Shown one piece after another: positions 18,052-29,690 of a stretch of DNA of 64,000 bases (position 1 is its first letter; each line of letters starts with the position of its first letter). The stretch is from NCBI RefSeq assembly GCF_018780105.1, contig NZ_JADMKC010000007.1, positions 186,001-250,000 of the forward strand, written 5' to 3'. Below the pieces are notes generated by a model that saw only the letters and a list, made by a program, of their open reading frames with translations, ran no database searches and had not been told where the DNA came from. This DNA comes from Thiobacillus sp. (GTDB lineage: Bacteria > Pseudomonadota > Gammaproteobacteria > Burkholderiales > Thiobacillaceae). The translations under genes and the position numbers were made by a program.

Positions 18052-20246
<2,195 letters not shown>

Positions 20247-20280
20247 GGAGCGATTTTACCGGTCAGGCGGGGCAGAAAAG

Positions 20281-20320
20281 ACAGGAGGCCAGGAGGGTTA
20301 TTCCCTGCCTGGCCTCCTGT
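20281..20320 (-). terminator. rho-independent terminator of the FKBP gene
   Basis: A 13-bp stem ACAGGAGGCCAGG / CCTGGCCTCCTGT (20281-20293 with 20308-20320). On the minus strand it is followed by TCTTTTCTG. It lies after the FKBP gene stop and before ygiQ. Confidence 0.8.
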
Positions 20321-20353
20321 CCGCCTTGCGACAAGGCGGGCTGCTGATTCGAC

Positions 20354-20680
20354 TTAGCGTACGGCCAGCAGTTCCACGTCGAACACCAGCGTCGCGTTCG
20401 GCGGAATCACGCCGCCTGCGCCGCGTTCGCCGTAGCCCAGATGCGGCGGGATGGTGAGCTTGCGCTTGCCGCCTACCTGCATGCCGGCCACGCCCTGGTC
20501 CCAGCCGGCGATGACGCGGCCCATGCCGAGTTTGAAGTCAAAGGGATCGTTGCGGTCGAGGCTGGAATCGAACTTGGTGCCGTTGGTGAGCCAGCCGGTG
20601 TAATGCACGACCACGGTCTGGCCTGCGGTTGCGGTGTCGCCGGTGCCGACGACGAGGTCTTCGATAATGAGTTCGGACAT
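20354..20680 (-). CDS. FKBP-type peptidyl-prolyl cis-trans isomerase
   Basis: A 108-residue single-domain FKBP without signal peptide. Typical residues are [18 protein letters not shown], the substrate-pocket VIAGWDQGV, and [10 protein letters not shown] with [14 protein letters not shown]. Cytosolic isomerase of proline bonds, maybe also a chaperone. It forms its own unit with the terminator at 20281-20320. Confidence 0.96.
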   Translation of the reverse strand: MSELIIEDLVVGTGDTATAGQTVVVHYTGWLTNGTKFDSSLDRNDPFDFKLGMGRVIAGWDQGVAGMQVGGKRKLTIPPHLGYGERGAGGVIPPNATLVFDVELLAVR

Positions 20681-20740
20681 GATTTTAAATAGGAAATTGG
20701 ACTCGGGGCAGCATTCTAACAGGTGACCGGCCGGATCGAT

Positions 20741-22132
20741 TCAGCGCCATTCAGCCGGCAGGTAACCCGCAGCAGGATCGACCTCGATCGGAATGTCGGT
20801 GACGCTGCTGGCCTCGGGCGGGGCGTCGCGCAGCACGATCTGCGGGAAGGCGAGCACGGTCGCGACCATGATGAGCTGGATGACGAGAAAGGGGATCGCC
20901 CCCCAGTAGATATCGCTGGTGCGAATGGATTTGGGCGCCACGCTCTTCAGGTAGAACAGCGCGAAGCCGAATGGCGGGTGCATGAACGCGGTCTGCATGT
21001 TGACCGCGAGCATCACGCCGAACCAGATCGGGTCGATGCCGAGCTTGGCGGCGACTGGGGCCAGCAGCGGCACGGCGATGAAGGCGATCTCGAAAAAATC
21101 GAGAAAGAACGCCAGCACGAACACCATCAGGTTGACCACGACGAGGAAGCCGAGCACGCCGCCGGGCAACTGGTTGAACAGATGCTCGACCCAGAGGTCG
21201 CCACTGAGGCCGCGAAAGGCCAGGGTGAAGATCGTCGAGCCGATGAGGATGAAAATGACGAAGGTGGTGAGTTTGGTGGTGCTGTCGACTGCCTGCGTCA
21301 GCTGCAGCCGGGTCAGCCGGCCGCGCACCAGCGCCAGCAGCAGCGCGCCGGCCGCGCCCATTGCACCGCCTTCGGTGGGGGTGGCGACGCCGAGGAAGAT
21401 GGTGCCAAGCACCAGGAAGATCAGCACCAGCGGCGGCACCAGCGTGGTCAGCACGCGCAGCAGCAGTGCCGACCCGTGCAGGGTGCGCGCGCTGGCGGGC
21501 ATCGCCGGCGCGGCAGCGGGGCGGACCAGGGTGAGGACGAATACGTAGAGCAGATACAGGCCGACCAGCGCCATCCCGGGCAACAGCGCGCCCTTGTACA
21601 TGTCGCCCACCGACGCGCCCAACTGATCGGCCAGCACGATCAACACCAGCGAGGGCGGGATGATCTGCGCCAGTGTGCCCGAGGCGGCGATGACGCCGGA
21701 CGCCAGCCGCTTGTCGTAGCCGTAGCGCAGCATTACCGGCAGCGAAATCAGCCCCATCGCGATCACCGACGCGGCGACCACGCCGGTGGTGGCGGCGAGC
21801 AGCGCGCCGACCAGGATCACCGCGTAGGCCAGGCCGCCGCGTACCGCGCCGAACAGCTGGCCGATGGTGTCGAGCAGGTCTTCGGCCATGCCCGAGCGTT
21901 CGAGGATCAGCCCCATCAGCGCGAAGAAGGGAATCGCCAGCAAGGTCGGGTTGGCGACGATGCCGTAGACGCGCTCGGGCAGCGCCTGCATCAGCGAGAA
22001 ATCGATCACGCCGCTGGCCAGCCCGATTCCGGCGAACAGCAGGCCGTTGGCGGCGAGCGCGAACGCCACCGGATAGCCGAGCAGCAGAAAAAACACCAGG
22101 CCGAGGAACATGAACGGAGCAAGGTTCTCCAT
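20741..22132 (-). CDS. dctM: TRAP transporter large permease subunit DctM
   Basis: A 463-residue polytopic membrane protein of the DctM family, which moves the substrate through the membrane using a sodium gradient. Typical segments are LGYPVAFALAANGLLF, the FFALMGLILERSGMAEDLL region, ASVIAMGLISLPVMLRYGYDKRL and the HPPFGFALFYLKSVAP motif. The C-terminal tail is slightly long. The ATG at 22132 shares its A with the dctQ stop (TGATG) and has GGAGGT upstream; a GTG 3 bp earlier is possible. The operon lacks a substrate-binding gene. Confidence 0.95.
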   Translation of the reverse strand: MENLAPFMFLGLVFFLLLGYPVAFALAANGLLFAGIGLASGVIDFSLMQALPERVYGIVANPTLLAIPFFALMGLILERSGMAEDLLDTIGQLFGAVRGGLAYAVILVGALLAATTGVVAASVIAMGLISLPVMLRYGYDKRLASGVIAASGTLAQIIPPSLVLIVLADQLGASVGDMYKGALLPGMALVGLYLLYVFVLTLVRPAAAPAMPASARTLHGSALLLRVLTTLVPPLVLIFLVLGTIFLGVATPTEGGAMGAAGALLLALVRGRLTRLQLTQAVDSTTKLTTFVIFILIGSTIFTLAFRGLSGDLWVEHLFNQLPGGVLGFLVVVNLMVFVLAFFLDFFEIAFIAVPLLAPVAAKLGIDPIWFGVMLAVNMQTAFMHPPFGFALFYLKSVAPKSIRTSDIYWGAIPFLVIQLIMVATVLAFPQIVLRDAPPEASSVTDIPIEVDPAAGYLPAEWR

Positions 22133-22671
22133 CACACCTCCTCCGCAGGGGCTTCGGCGGGCAGCGTCAGCGCACCGGTCAGCACGCCGATGCGCTTGAT
22201 GATTTCGGCCACGCCCTGCAGCGCCAGCAGACCGAAGCCCAGCGGCAGCAGCAGCTTCACCGGCCAGCGCAGCAGGCCGCCGGCGTCGGGCGACATTTCA
22301 TGTGAGCGCCAGGCGTCCATGAACATCGGCCACGCTAGCCAGACCAGCAGCCCGGCCATCGGCAGCAGAAACAGCAGTCCGCCGATGAGGTCGACCAGCG
22401 CCTGGCCCCGGGCGCTCAGCCGCCCGTAGAAAATATCGATCCGCACATGGCCGTTGTGCTTGAGCGTGTAGCCCGCCGCCAGCAGGAATACCGCGCCGAA
22501 CAGATACCACTGGACTTCCAGCCAGGCATTCGAGCTTGCGCCAAAAGCCCAGCGTGCCAGCGCATTGCCTGCCGAGATCAGGGTCGCGACCAGCACCAGC
22601 CAGATGACGAGTCCGCCGATGCGCTCGGTGAGCGCGTCGATCGCGCGTGCCAGGGCGAGCAGTGTTTTCAT
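22132..22671 (-). CDS. dctQ: TRAP transporter small permease subunit DctQ
   Basis: A 179-residue protein with four predicted membrane segments (about 19-42, 55-71, 92-115, 138-158) and the DctQ signatures ALARWAFG, WLEVQWYLFGAVFLLAAGYTL and HNGHVRIDIFY. It pairs with DctM. Both its start (with the esterase gene) and its stop (with dctM) overlap neighbours, so the operon is strongly coupled. Confidence 0.95.
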   Translation of the reverse strand: MKTLLALARAIDALTERIGGLVIWLVLVATLISAGNALARWAFGASSNAWLEVQWYLFGAVFLLAAGYTLKHNGHVRIDIFYGRLSARGQALVDLIGGLLFLLPMAGLLVWLAWPMFMDAWRSHEMSPDAGGLLRWPVKLLLPLGFGLLALQGVAEIIKRIGVLTGALTLPAEAPAEEV

Positions 22672-23282
22672 AGGGCGCCGGATTCCTTCAGCAAGTCGGC
22701 AAGCTGCCGGGCTATCGTTTGATAACCGGCGGCGTTGGGGTGGATGGGGTCGGATTTGAGCGCGTTGTCCTTCAGCACCGCGTTGAGCGTGTCGCCGTCG
22801 TAGGGCAGTTCGAATTCTTCCGCCAGTTGCGCGTAAAAGTCCGGCGCACCGCCGAACAGCTTCGGCTCGGGCACGCCGATCAGCACCACCTGGATGCCGC
22901 TGGCGCGCAGCGTCTGCAGCATCAGGCGCAGATTGTTTTCGGTTTCGGCTTCGGGCAGTCGCCGCAGCATGTCGTTGCCGCCGAGGCACAGCAGCACCAG
23001 CTTGGGGCGGTGTTCATCCAGCAGGGCCGGCAGTCGCTTCAGGCCTTCGGCCGTTGTCTCGCCCGGCACCCCGGCGTTGACCACTGCGCGTTGCGTTAAG
23101 CCGACCAGCTGCGCCGGGTAGGCCTCGCTTGGGGCTGCGCCGGTGCCGTAAGTGAGGCTGTCGCCAAAAGCGAGAATGACATCGTGCGGACCCAGTTTGG
23201 GCAAGGTCGGCGCGCGGTCGCACGCGGCGAGCAGCAGCAGGGCGAACAGTGCAAAGAGGGCGCGTTGAATGGCGCGCGTCAT
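22668..23282 (-). CDS. GDSL-type arylesterase / TesA-like lipoprotein
   Basis: A 204-residue SGNH hydrolase. The catalytic Ser is Ser42 in FGDSLTYGTG; the other blocks are GVPGET, GGND (101-104) and DPIHPN near the C-terminus. A lipoprotein signal with LLLAAC (Cys21) suggests it is anchored to a membrane in the periplasm, unlike soluble TesA. It hydrolyses short acyl esters or thioesters by family. It overlaps DUF486 upstream and dctQ downstream as ATGA; the link to transport may be to release an acid for uptake, which is speculative. Confidence 0.93.
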   Translation of the reverse strand: MTRAIQRALFALFALLLLAACDRAPTLPKLGPHDVILAFGDSLTYGTGAAPSEAYPAQLVGLTQRAVVNAGVPGETTAEGLKRLPALLDEHRPKLVLLCLGGNDMLRRLPEAETENNLRLMLQTLRASGIQVVLIGVPEPKLFGGAPDFYAQLAEEFELPYDGDTLNAVLKDNALKSDPIHPNAAGYQTIARQLADLLKESGAL

Positions 23283-23635
23283 GCAGCGCCCAGCTTGCTG
23301 CGAAACACGAAATACACCGCGCCGAGGATGCACAGAGCGGCCCACAGGTAATCGAGCTTCAGTGGTTCCTTCATATAGAAGTAGGCGAACGGCACGAACA
23401 CGCTGAGCGTGATGACTTCCTGCAGGATCTTGAGCTGGGCCACCGACAGCACCGTGAATCCGATGCGGTTGCCCGGAACCTGCAGCATGTACTCGAAGAA
23501 CGCGATGCCCCAGCTGATCAGCGCCGCGACGAGCCAGGGTTTCTGGTTCAGCTCCTTGAGATGGGCGTACCACGCGAATGTCATGAAGACATTGCTGAGG
23601 GTGAGCAGGAGGATGGAGAGCCCGATCGGATGCAT
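23279..23635 (-). CDS. DUF486 (DMT superfamily) membrane protein
   Basis: A 118-residue four-span membrane protein of DUF486: MHPIGLSILLLTLSNVFMTFAWYAHLK, SWGIAFFEYMLQVPGNRIG and a C-terminal LDYLWAALCILGAVYFVF segment are diagnostic. Size and topology resemble small multidrug/DMT exporters, but the function is unknown. It is the first gene of the four-gene run ending in dctM. Confidence 0.93.
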   Translation of the reverse strand: MHPIGLSILLLTLSNVFMTFAWYAHLKELNQKPWLVAALISWGIAFFEYMLQVPGNRIGFTVLSVAQLKILQEVITLSVFVPFAYFYMKEPLKLDYLWAALCILGAVYFVFRSKLGAA

Positions 23636-23692
23636 GGTTTGCTAGGGTGGTGGTCCAGCTTCGTATTACTTTTTATTGCGAGGCTGACCGTT

Positions 23693-23953
23693 TCAGTTCT
23701 CTTGCACAGCGTATTTTCCAAGTCCTGCGATTCGGAAATATTCGTCCTCGGCTTTCGCCGCGTCGCGGCGGTATTTCATTGTGGCCAAGACGTAGCCAGC
23801 GACCGCAACGCCAAGCGCGAGTAACCAGCTTTCCCACTTCAGGTAAACAGATGTTGCTGCAAGAGCAGCAAGTGGCCAGCCCAAATTCTCCGCTACGCTC
23901 AAACGCGCGTCGGCAAGCTTAGAGAGTTGATGCAGGTCGGTTTCAGTTTCCAT
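23693..23953 (-). CDS. hypothetical small membrane protein
   Basis: An 86-residue protein not recognised as a known family. It has two hydrophobic segments, PLAALAATSVYL and SWLLALGVAVAGYVLATM, with a charged C-terminus (KYRRDAAKAEDEY). A start at 23953 is chosen because GGGAAG precedes it; an upstream ATG at 23965 has no ribosome site. It is surrounded by AT-richer, non-coding DNA (23636-23692 and 23954-24058), including a perfect TTTAACGTTAAA palindrome, so it may be a late arrival. Confidence 0.6.
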   Translation of the reverse strand: METETDLHQLSKLADARLSVAENLGWPLAALAATSVYLKWESWLLALGVAVAGYVLATMKYRRDAAKAEDEYFRIAGLGKYAVQEN

Positions 23954-24058
23954 AACGCTTCCCATTCTGATGTTTAACGTTAAATAGCAGTCGCCTGACG
24001 GAATAAAAACTATTGGACATGTTTGGCCTCCTGTCTCAACACCTTTAACCCTGCTGGT

Positions 24059-25399
24059 TCAATTCCCCGCCAGCGTCATCCTGTCAATCAAAATCGACCC
24101 CACCTGCTTGCTGCCGCGCCGCTCGACATCCTTGCCGATCGCAACAATGCCCTTGAACATCTCGGCCAGGTTGCCGGCGATGGTGATTTCCTCGACCGGG
24201 TACTGAATCTCGCCGTTTTCCACCCAGAAACCCGCCGCGCCGCGCGAGTAGTCGCCGGTGACCATGTTGGCGCCGTGGCCGAGCAGTTCGGTGACGAACA
24301 GGCCGGTGCCCATTTTGCGCAGCAGGCCGGCCAGATCGAGGTCGCCGTGGGAGACGATGAGGTTGTGGCTGCCGCCGGCATTGCCCGTCGTCGCCATGCC
24401 GAGTTTCTTCGCCGAATAGGTGGAGAGGAAATAGCCTTCGACCACGCCGTTTTTCACCACGTCGCGTTCCAGGCATGCAACGCCTTCGCTGTCGAACGGC
24501 GCGCTGCCGAGGCCGCCGCGCACGAAGGGCATTTCGCGGATGCTGATGTGCGGCGCGAAGACGGTTTTGCCGAGGCTGTCGAGCAGGAAGGAGGATTGGC
24601 GGTAGAGGCTGCCGCCCGACACTGCGGCAACAAAGTTGCCGATCAAGCCGGTGGCGATCTGCGCTTCGAACACGACCGGGCAGGTGCGGGTGTCGAGCTT
24701 GCGGCCGTTGAGGCGCCGCACGGTGCGCTCGCCGGCGGTGCGGCCGACGATTTCGGGGGCGTCGAGGTCGTTGCCGTTGCGCGCGCTGCTGTACCAGTAG
24801 TCGCGCTGCATGCCGCTTGCGTCTTCGCCGATCACCGCGACCGAGATGCCGTGGCGCGAGCCGGCGTAGCCGTTGCAGAAGCCGAGGCTGTTGGCAAAGA
24901 TGAACTGCGAGGTGTGGGTGGAGACGCCCGCGCCTTCGGAATTGGTGAGGCGCTTGTCGACCGCCAGCGCGGCGGCCTCGCAGGCCTGCGCGCGCGCAGC
25001 GGCTTCTTCCACCGTCAGCGCCCAGGGGTGATAGAGATCGAGGTCGGGCACGTTTTGTGCCAGTTTGTCGGCGTCCGGCAGGCCGGCCGCTTCGTCTTCG
25101 GCGGTGTAGCGGGCGATGGTGAGCGCCTTGTCGACGGCGCTTTTGAGGGCGGCTTCGGACAGGTCGGAGGTGGACGCATGGCCGCGCCGCTGGCCGACGT
25201 AGACCGTGACGCCCGCGCCCTTGTCCTTGTTGTATTCGATGGTTTCGATTTCGCCCTGGCGCACCGAAACGTTCTGGCCGATGCCTTCGGAGATTTCGGT
25301 GTCGGCAGCGGTGGCGCCGCTTTTCATCGCGTGCTCGATGACGGTCTGGGACAGGCTGATGAGCTGGTCGCGGGTGTAGCTGAAATGGGAACGGGACAT
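24059..25399 (-). CDS. pmbA: metalloprotease PmbA (TldE)
   Basis: A 446-residue partner of TldD in the TldD/E zinc protease. Family features are the N-terminal TEISEGIGQNVSVRQGEIETIE, the GGSLYRQSSFLLDSLGK block, and NLIVSHGDLDLAGLLRKM with the C-terminal RGAAGFWVENGEIQYPVEEITIAGNL. As usual for the PmbA subunit, no HExxxH motif is present. The start at 25399 gives the expected N-terminus. It is divergent from darP, an arrangement common in beta- and gammaproteobacteria. Confidence 0.97.
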   Translation of the reverse strand: MSRSHFSYTRDQLISLSQTVIEHAMKSGATAADTEISEGIGQNVSVRQGEIETIEYNKDKGAGVTVYVGQRRGHASTSDLSEAALKSAVDKALTIARYTAEDEAAGLPDADKLAQNVPDLDLYHPWALTVEEAAARAQACEAAALAVDKRLTNSEGAGVSTHTSQFIFANSLGFCNGYAGSRHGISVAVIGEDASGMQRDYWYSSARNGNDLDAPEIVGRTAGERTVRRLNGRKLDTRTCPVVFEAQIATGLIGNFVAAVSGGSLYRQSSFLLDSLGKTVFAPHISIREMPFVRGGLGSAPFDSEGVACLERDVVKNGVVEGYFLSTYSAKKLGMATTGNAGGSHNLIVSHGDLDLAGLLRKMGTGLFVTELLGHGANMVTGDYSRGAAGFWVENGEIQYPVEEITIAGNLAEMFKGIVAIGKDVERRGSKQVGSILIDRMTLAGN

Positions 25400-25468
25400 G
25401 GCGTGTAGGCGAAAAGGGAAGGGGGGCGGCGATGTTTTTTTGGGCGTTTTGTTGGGCTGGAAACTACA

Positions 25469-26032
25469 ATGGCGATCATAACAGCAACCGAAAGCCCCAC
25501 CGTGCGCCTGATCGATCCCGATGCCGAGCTGGAATTCGACCCCGACGAGGTCTACAGTGGGCCCAGCAAAAGCCAGCAAAAACGCGATGTCGAAGCCCTG
25601 CAGGATCTGGGGGAAATCCTGGTCAAACTGCCCGCAGCCCAGTTCAAGCGCATCGAACTGCCGGAAACCTTGCGTATCGCCGTGGCCGACTGCCGCAAAA
25701 TCACCCAGAACGGCGCGCTGCGGCGGCAGAAGCAGTACATCGGCAAACTGATGCGCGGCATCGACCCGGCGCCGATCCAGGCCCAGCTCGATGTGTTCAA
25801 CGGCGTGTCGGTGGCGGAAAACGCCAAGTTTCACCAGGCTGAGAAGTGGCGCGACAAGCTGATTGCGGACAATGAGGCACTGACCCTATTTCTCAATGCG
25901 CACCCCGATGCCGACGCCACGCATTTGCGGCAGCTGATCCGCAATGCGCGCGACGAAGCGGCGCGCAGCAAGCCGCCGAAAGCCTTTCGCGAGATTTTTC
26001 GGGTGATTCGCGAGGCGCTGGAGAAAAACTGA
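25469..26032 (+). CDS. darP: ribosome-associated protein DarP (YjgA, DUF615)
   Basis: A 187-residue protein with the DUF615 core: PSKSQQKRDVEALQDLGE, then RIELPETLRIAVADCRKIT and GALRRQKQYIGKLMR. YjgA/DarP binds the 50S subunit and helps late assembly of large ribosomal subunits. Divergent from pmbA with a 69-bp gap. The start is ATG 25469. Confidence 0.96.
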   Translation: MAIITATESPTVRLIDPDAELEFDPDEVYSGPSKSQQKRDVEALQDLGEILVKLPAAQFKRIELPETLRIAVADCRKITQNGALRRQKQYIGKLMRGIDPAPIQAQLDVFNGVSVAENAKFHQAEKWRDKLIADNEALTLFLNAHPDADATHLRQLIRNARDEAARSKPPKAFREIFRVIREALEKN

Positions 26033-26089
26033 GTTATCCGCACAGACCCTGCGGGGCGTGCGGGAAATCGCCGACAGGGGGAGCGCAGC

Positions 26090-29000
26090 ATGTGGGGACG
26101 GGTGGTCAAAATTGCGTTGAGCCTGCCGTTTTTGATCGCTGCGGGGCTGTTCGGCACCTATCTGATTTTCGGCTTCTTCCTGGTCAATCCGCTGGCGCAA
26201 AAGCTGCTCCCCTGGGTGGGCGAGCACAAGCTGGCCAGCCAGCTTTCCGCGCAGCGGGTCGAGTTCAACCCGCTTACCCTCGAAGCCACCGTGACCGGCC
26301 TCAAACTGGCAGAAAAAAACGGCGCGCCGCTGGCCGGTTTCGAGCGCCTTTACCTCAATCTCGGCACCACCGGGCTGTTCCGCTGGGCCTGGCGTATCCA
26401 GGATATCCAGCTCGACAGGCCGGCTGCCACGCTGCGGGTGCAACCCGGCGGGCGGCTCAACTGGCAGGACCTGCTCGACAAGCTGAAAGAAGACAAGGAA
26501 CCGCCGTCGGATACCGTCCCGCGCGTGTTGATCGACCACATCCGCATTGTCGACGGCGACATCGACTACACCGATGCCAACCGCAGCGGCCCGCCGTTCA
26601 AGGTCTCGCTCGAACCGCTTGGTATCGAGCTCGACGGCCTGTCCACCCTGCCCGAGGACCGCGGCGACTATCTGGTTGCCGCGAAGCTGCCGGAGCAGGG
26701 CGGCACGCTCAAATGGAAAGGCGACGTCGGCCTCAACCCGCTGGCGTCGGCCGGCCAGATCGGCCTGGAGAACGTGCGCCTGGGCAAGCTGCTGCACGTG
26801 ATCAAGAGCCCGCGCAATTTTGAATTGCCTGCGGGCGTACTGGCCGCCGGGCTCAATTACCAGTTCGCCATGGTGCGGACGAAAGCGGGCGAGGACCTGC
26901 CCTCGCTGCAGGTGCAGGGCGCCAACCTGCGGGTGAATGATCTGGTCGTCGCACCGAAAGGCGGCGGCGCACCTGTGCTGCAATTGCGCGAGGCGAGCGT
27001 GAACCATGCGAATGCCGACCTGTTGCGCCGCAGCATCGATGTAGAAAGTGTGCGCCTGAGCGGCGCGCAGATCGTGGCAACCCGCAACGCGGCAGGCGTG
27101 CTGGATTGGCAGACCCTGTTCGCCCCCGTCAGTGCACCTGTAGCTGCGCCTGCGGCGGCCCCGCCGCCCGCCGCCGCCACAGCACCATGGAAGCTCGCGG
27201 TGCGCGAAATCGCGCTGGACGGGTGGACGGCGCAACTCACCGACCAGACGTTCGCGCAGCCGCTGACCGCCCATGTCGGCCGCTTCGACCTGAGCGCCGC
27301 CGTGGCGGGAGAAATCGGCGCCACGGCTGCGCTGACGGTCGGCCCGGTCAAGGCGACGCTGGGCCCGGTCGAACTGCGTTCGGGCGATGCGCCGGTGGCG
27401 AAGCTGGCGCGTGCCGAACTCGACAATGCGCGCATGGCGCTGGCCGACAGGCGTCTCGACATCGACGCGCTGACGCTGTCGGGGCTGACGACCGAGGTGA
27501 CGCGGGACAAGGACGCGACGCTCAACTGGGCGCGCATTCTGCAGAAAGGCCCGGGTACGGCCGCGCCTGCATCCCAGGATGCGCAAGCCCCGCCGCTGCA
27601 GCTTGCGCTGGCGCGGTTTTCACTCGAAGGCGTTGCTGTTGGATTCACCGACCACACCACGATTCGCCCGGTCAGGCTCGATCTCGCCGATGGTTTCGTC
27701 AGATTGGCCGGACTGAGTCTGGATCAGGCGCGCCCGCTGCCGGTCGAGGCCGGGTTTGCCGTCAAGCAGGGCGGGCGTTTCGATGCCAGCGGCACGCTGG
27801 CGCCCGCGCCGCTGACGGGCGAGCTGAAACTCAAGCTGGCCGGTTTGTCGCTGACACCGTTTGCACCCTATATCAACACCCTCGTGCGGCTGAACCTCAA
27901 CCGCGGCACGGCGAACACCGCCGGCCGGCTGAAACTGGCGGCGGCCAAGGGCAAGCCGCTGACGCTTGCGTTCAAGGGGGGCTTCAGCGTCGACCGGCTC
28001 GACATCACCGAAGAACTGAGCGGCGCGTCCTTCCTCGGCTGGAAACGCCTGGCGAGCGACGACCTGCAGGTGGGGCTGCATCCCAACCGGGTACGCATGA
28101 CCATGCTGCGCGCAACCGAGCCGTTCGCCAAAATCCTGATCCACGAAGACGGCCGGCGCAATATCCAGACGCTGATGCGCGATCAGCCCGTCCAGCCGGC
28201 GCCGTCAGCGGCGGCTCAGGCCGGGGCAGAGCGCGCGGAGACGCCGGACGATGCGGCGCCAGCGGCCCGCTCGCCCGCCCCGGCGCAAACGGCTTCGGTT
28301 CCATCCGCCCCCCCGGCGTTTCCGCTGGATATCGCGCAGGTCCGCGTCGACAACGGCAAGCTGGATTTCGCCGATCTTTCGCTGACGCCCAAATTCGGCA
28401 CCCTGATGCACACCCTGTCCGGCGTGATCAACGGGGTGTCCAACGACCCCGCAACCGTGGCGCAGCTGGAGCTCGACGGCAAGGTCGACGAGTTCGGTTC
28501 GGCGCGGATCCGCGGCTCGCTGCAACCGTTCAAGGCGACCGAGTTCACCGATGTCACGCTCGCCTTCCACAATCTGCAAATGGCCAACCTGACGCCGTAT
28601 TCGGGCAAGTTCGCCGGCCGTCGCATCGAGTCCGGCACGCTCTCGGTCGACCTCGAATACAAGGTCAAGCAGCGCCAGCTGGCGGGGGAAAACAAGTTCG
28701 TCATCAACAGGATCAAGCTGGGTGAGCGGGTCGAGGGCCCCGACGTCAAGCATCTGCCGCTCGACCTGGCCATCGCCCTGCTGGAAGACAGCAATGGCAT
28801 CATCGACCTCGACCTGCCCATATCCGGCAGCCTCGACGACCCGAAATTCAGCTACGGCAGAATCATCTGGAAAGCGATCGTCAACGTGCTGACCAAGCTG
28901 GTGACCGCGCCTTTCCGTGCCTTGGGCAAGCTGCTGGGCGTCAATGCCGACAAGCTCGATGGCGTCAGCTTCGAGCCCGGCAGCGGCGTGCTGTTGCCGC

Positions 29001-29629
29001 CGGAACAGGAGAAACTCAAAACGCTGGCCGAGGCCATGGACAAACGGCCCGCGCTGACGCTCAGTCTCGAACCGGGCTTCGACCCGCTGGCCGACCGGCG
29101 CGCGTTGCAGGAGCAGGCGCTGCGCCGTGAAGTGGCGATCGTCATGGGGATCAAGCTGGCGCCGGACGAGGCGCCCGGCCCGGTGGATGTCAACAGCTAC
29201 AAGGTGCAGACCTGGCTCGAAGACCGCTACGCCGAACGCGTCGGCAAGGCGCAGTACCAGACGCTACGCGCCAGCTACAAGGCCAAGGATGGCGGCAACG
29301 CGATCACCGACAGCGCGACCGTCGAGCGGCTCGGCCGCCTGTTCAAATCGCGCGACAGCGGCCCGGCGTCGCCGTTTCATCTGGAGCTGCTGGAGCAACT
29401 CACGCAGCATGTCGTCGTCGACGATGCCGCGCTGATCCGGCTGGCGCAGGCGCGCGGCCAGACCCTGCGTGACGGCCTGATCCAGTACGGCCTGGCAGCC
29501 GGGCGTGTCAGCGTGGCTGCCCCGCTCGAACAGCCAGTCAAGGACAAGATGATTGGCAGCAAGCTGGTGCTGGGTGCAGCTGGATCGGGGAACCCCGCGC
29601 CGGCAGCCGCGCCGGCGGCGCAGCCGTGA
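26090..29629 (+). CDS. DUF748 domain giant envelope protein
   Basis: An 1179-residue protein with an N-terminal membrane anchor (LSLPFLIAAGLFGTYLIFGFF) followed by repeated AsmA/DUF748-type beta-rich stretches. Motifs such as LDNARMALADRRLDID, VDNGKLDFADLSLTP and FGSARIRGSLQPF repeat the DUF748 pattern. Residues ~700-750 are a Pro/Ala linker. The late part (~965-985) has FEPGSGVLLPPEQEKLKTLAEAMDK, an OmpA-like-looking segment. Family members are thought to act in envelope lipid transport or assembly. A GGGGGAG site precedes ATG 26090. Confidence 0.9.
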   Translation: MWGRVVKIALSLPFLIAAGLFGTYLIFGFFLVNPLAQKLLPWVGEHKLASQLSAQRVEFNPLTLEATVTGLKLAEKNGAPLAGFERLYLNLGTTGLFRWAWRIQDIQLDRPAATLRVQPGGRLNWQDLLDKLKEDKEPPSDTVPRVLIDHIRIVDGDIDYTDANRSGPPFKVSLEPLGIELDGLSTLPEDRGDYLVAAKLPEQGGTLKWKGDVGLNPLASAGQIGLENVRLGKLLHVIKSPRNFELPAGVLAAGLNYQFAMVRTKAGEDLPSLQVQGANLRVNDLVVAPKGGGAPVLQLREASVNHANADLLRRSIDVESVRLSGAQIVATRNAAGVLDWQTLFAPVSAPVAAPAAAPPPAAATAPWKLAVREIALDGWTAQLTDQTFAQPLTAHVGRFDLSAAVAGEIGATAALTVGPVKATLGPVELRSGDAPVAKLARAELDNARMALADRRLDIDALTLSGLTTEVTRDKDATLNWARILQKGPGTAAPASQDAQAPPLQLALARFSLEGVAVGFTDHTTIRPVRLDLADGFVRLAGLSLDQARPLPVEAGFAVKQGGRFDASGTLAPAPLTGELKLKLAGLSLTPFAPYINTLVRLNLNRGTANTAGRLKLAAAKGKPLTLAFKGGFSVDRLDITEELSGASFLGWKRLASDDLQVGLHPNRVRMTMLRATEPFAKILIHEDGRRNIQTLMRDQPVQPAPSAAAQAGAERAETPDDAAPAARSPAPAQTASVPSAPPAFPLDIAQVRVDNGKLDFADLSLTPKFGTLMHTLSGVINGVSNDPATVAQLELDGKVDEFGSARIRGSLQPFKATEFTDVTLAFHNLQMANLTPYSGKFAGRRIESGTLSVDLEYKVKQRQLAGENKFVINRIKLGERVEGPDVKHLPLDLAIALLEDSNGIIDLDLPISGSLDDPKFSYGRIIWKAIVNVLTKLVTAPFRALGKLLGVNADKLDGVSFEPGSGVLLPPEQEKLKTLAEAMDKRPALTLSLEPGFDPLADRRALQEQALRREVAIVMGIKLAPDEAPGPVDVNSYKVQTWLEDRYAERVGKAQYQTLRASYKAKDGGNAITDSATVERLGRLFKSRDSGPASPFHLELLEQLTQHVVVDDAALIRLAQARGQTLRDGLIQYGLAAGRVSVAAPLEQPVKDKMIGSKLVLGAAGSGNPAPAAAPAAQP

Positions 29630-29690
29630 CAGCTCAAGCGGCCGCCGGGCCGGCCGTTAAGGACTGCTCCTCCGCTGGACGCCCGCATTC

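Noticed and set aside
23973-23984. TTTAACGTTAAA palindrome as an integron attC or phage attachment site
   Set aside because: Only a 12-bp palindrome is seen, without the arms of an attC site or any integrase gene near.
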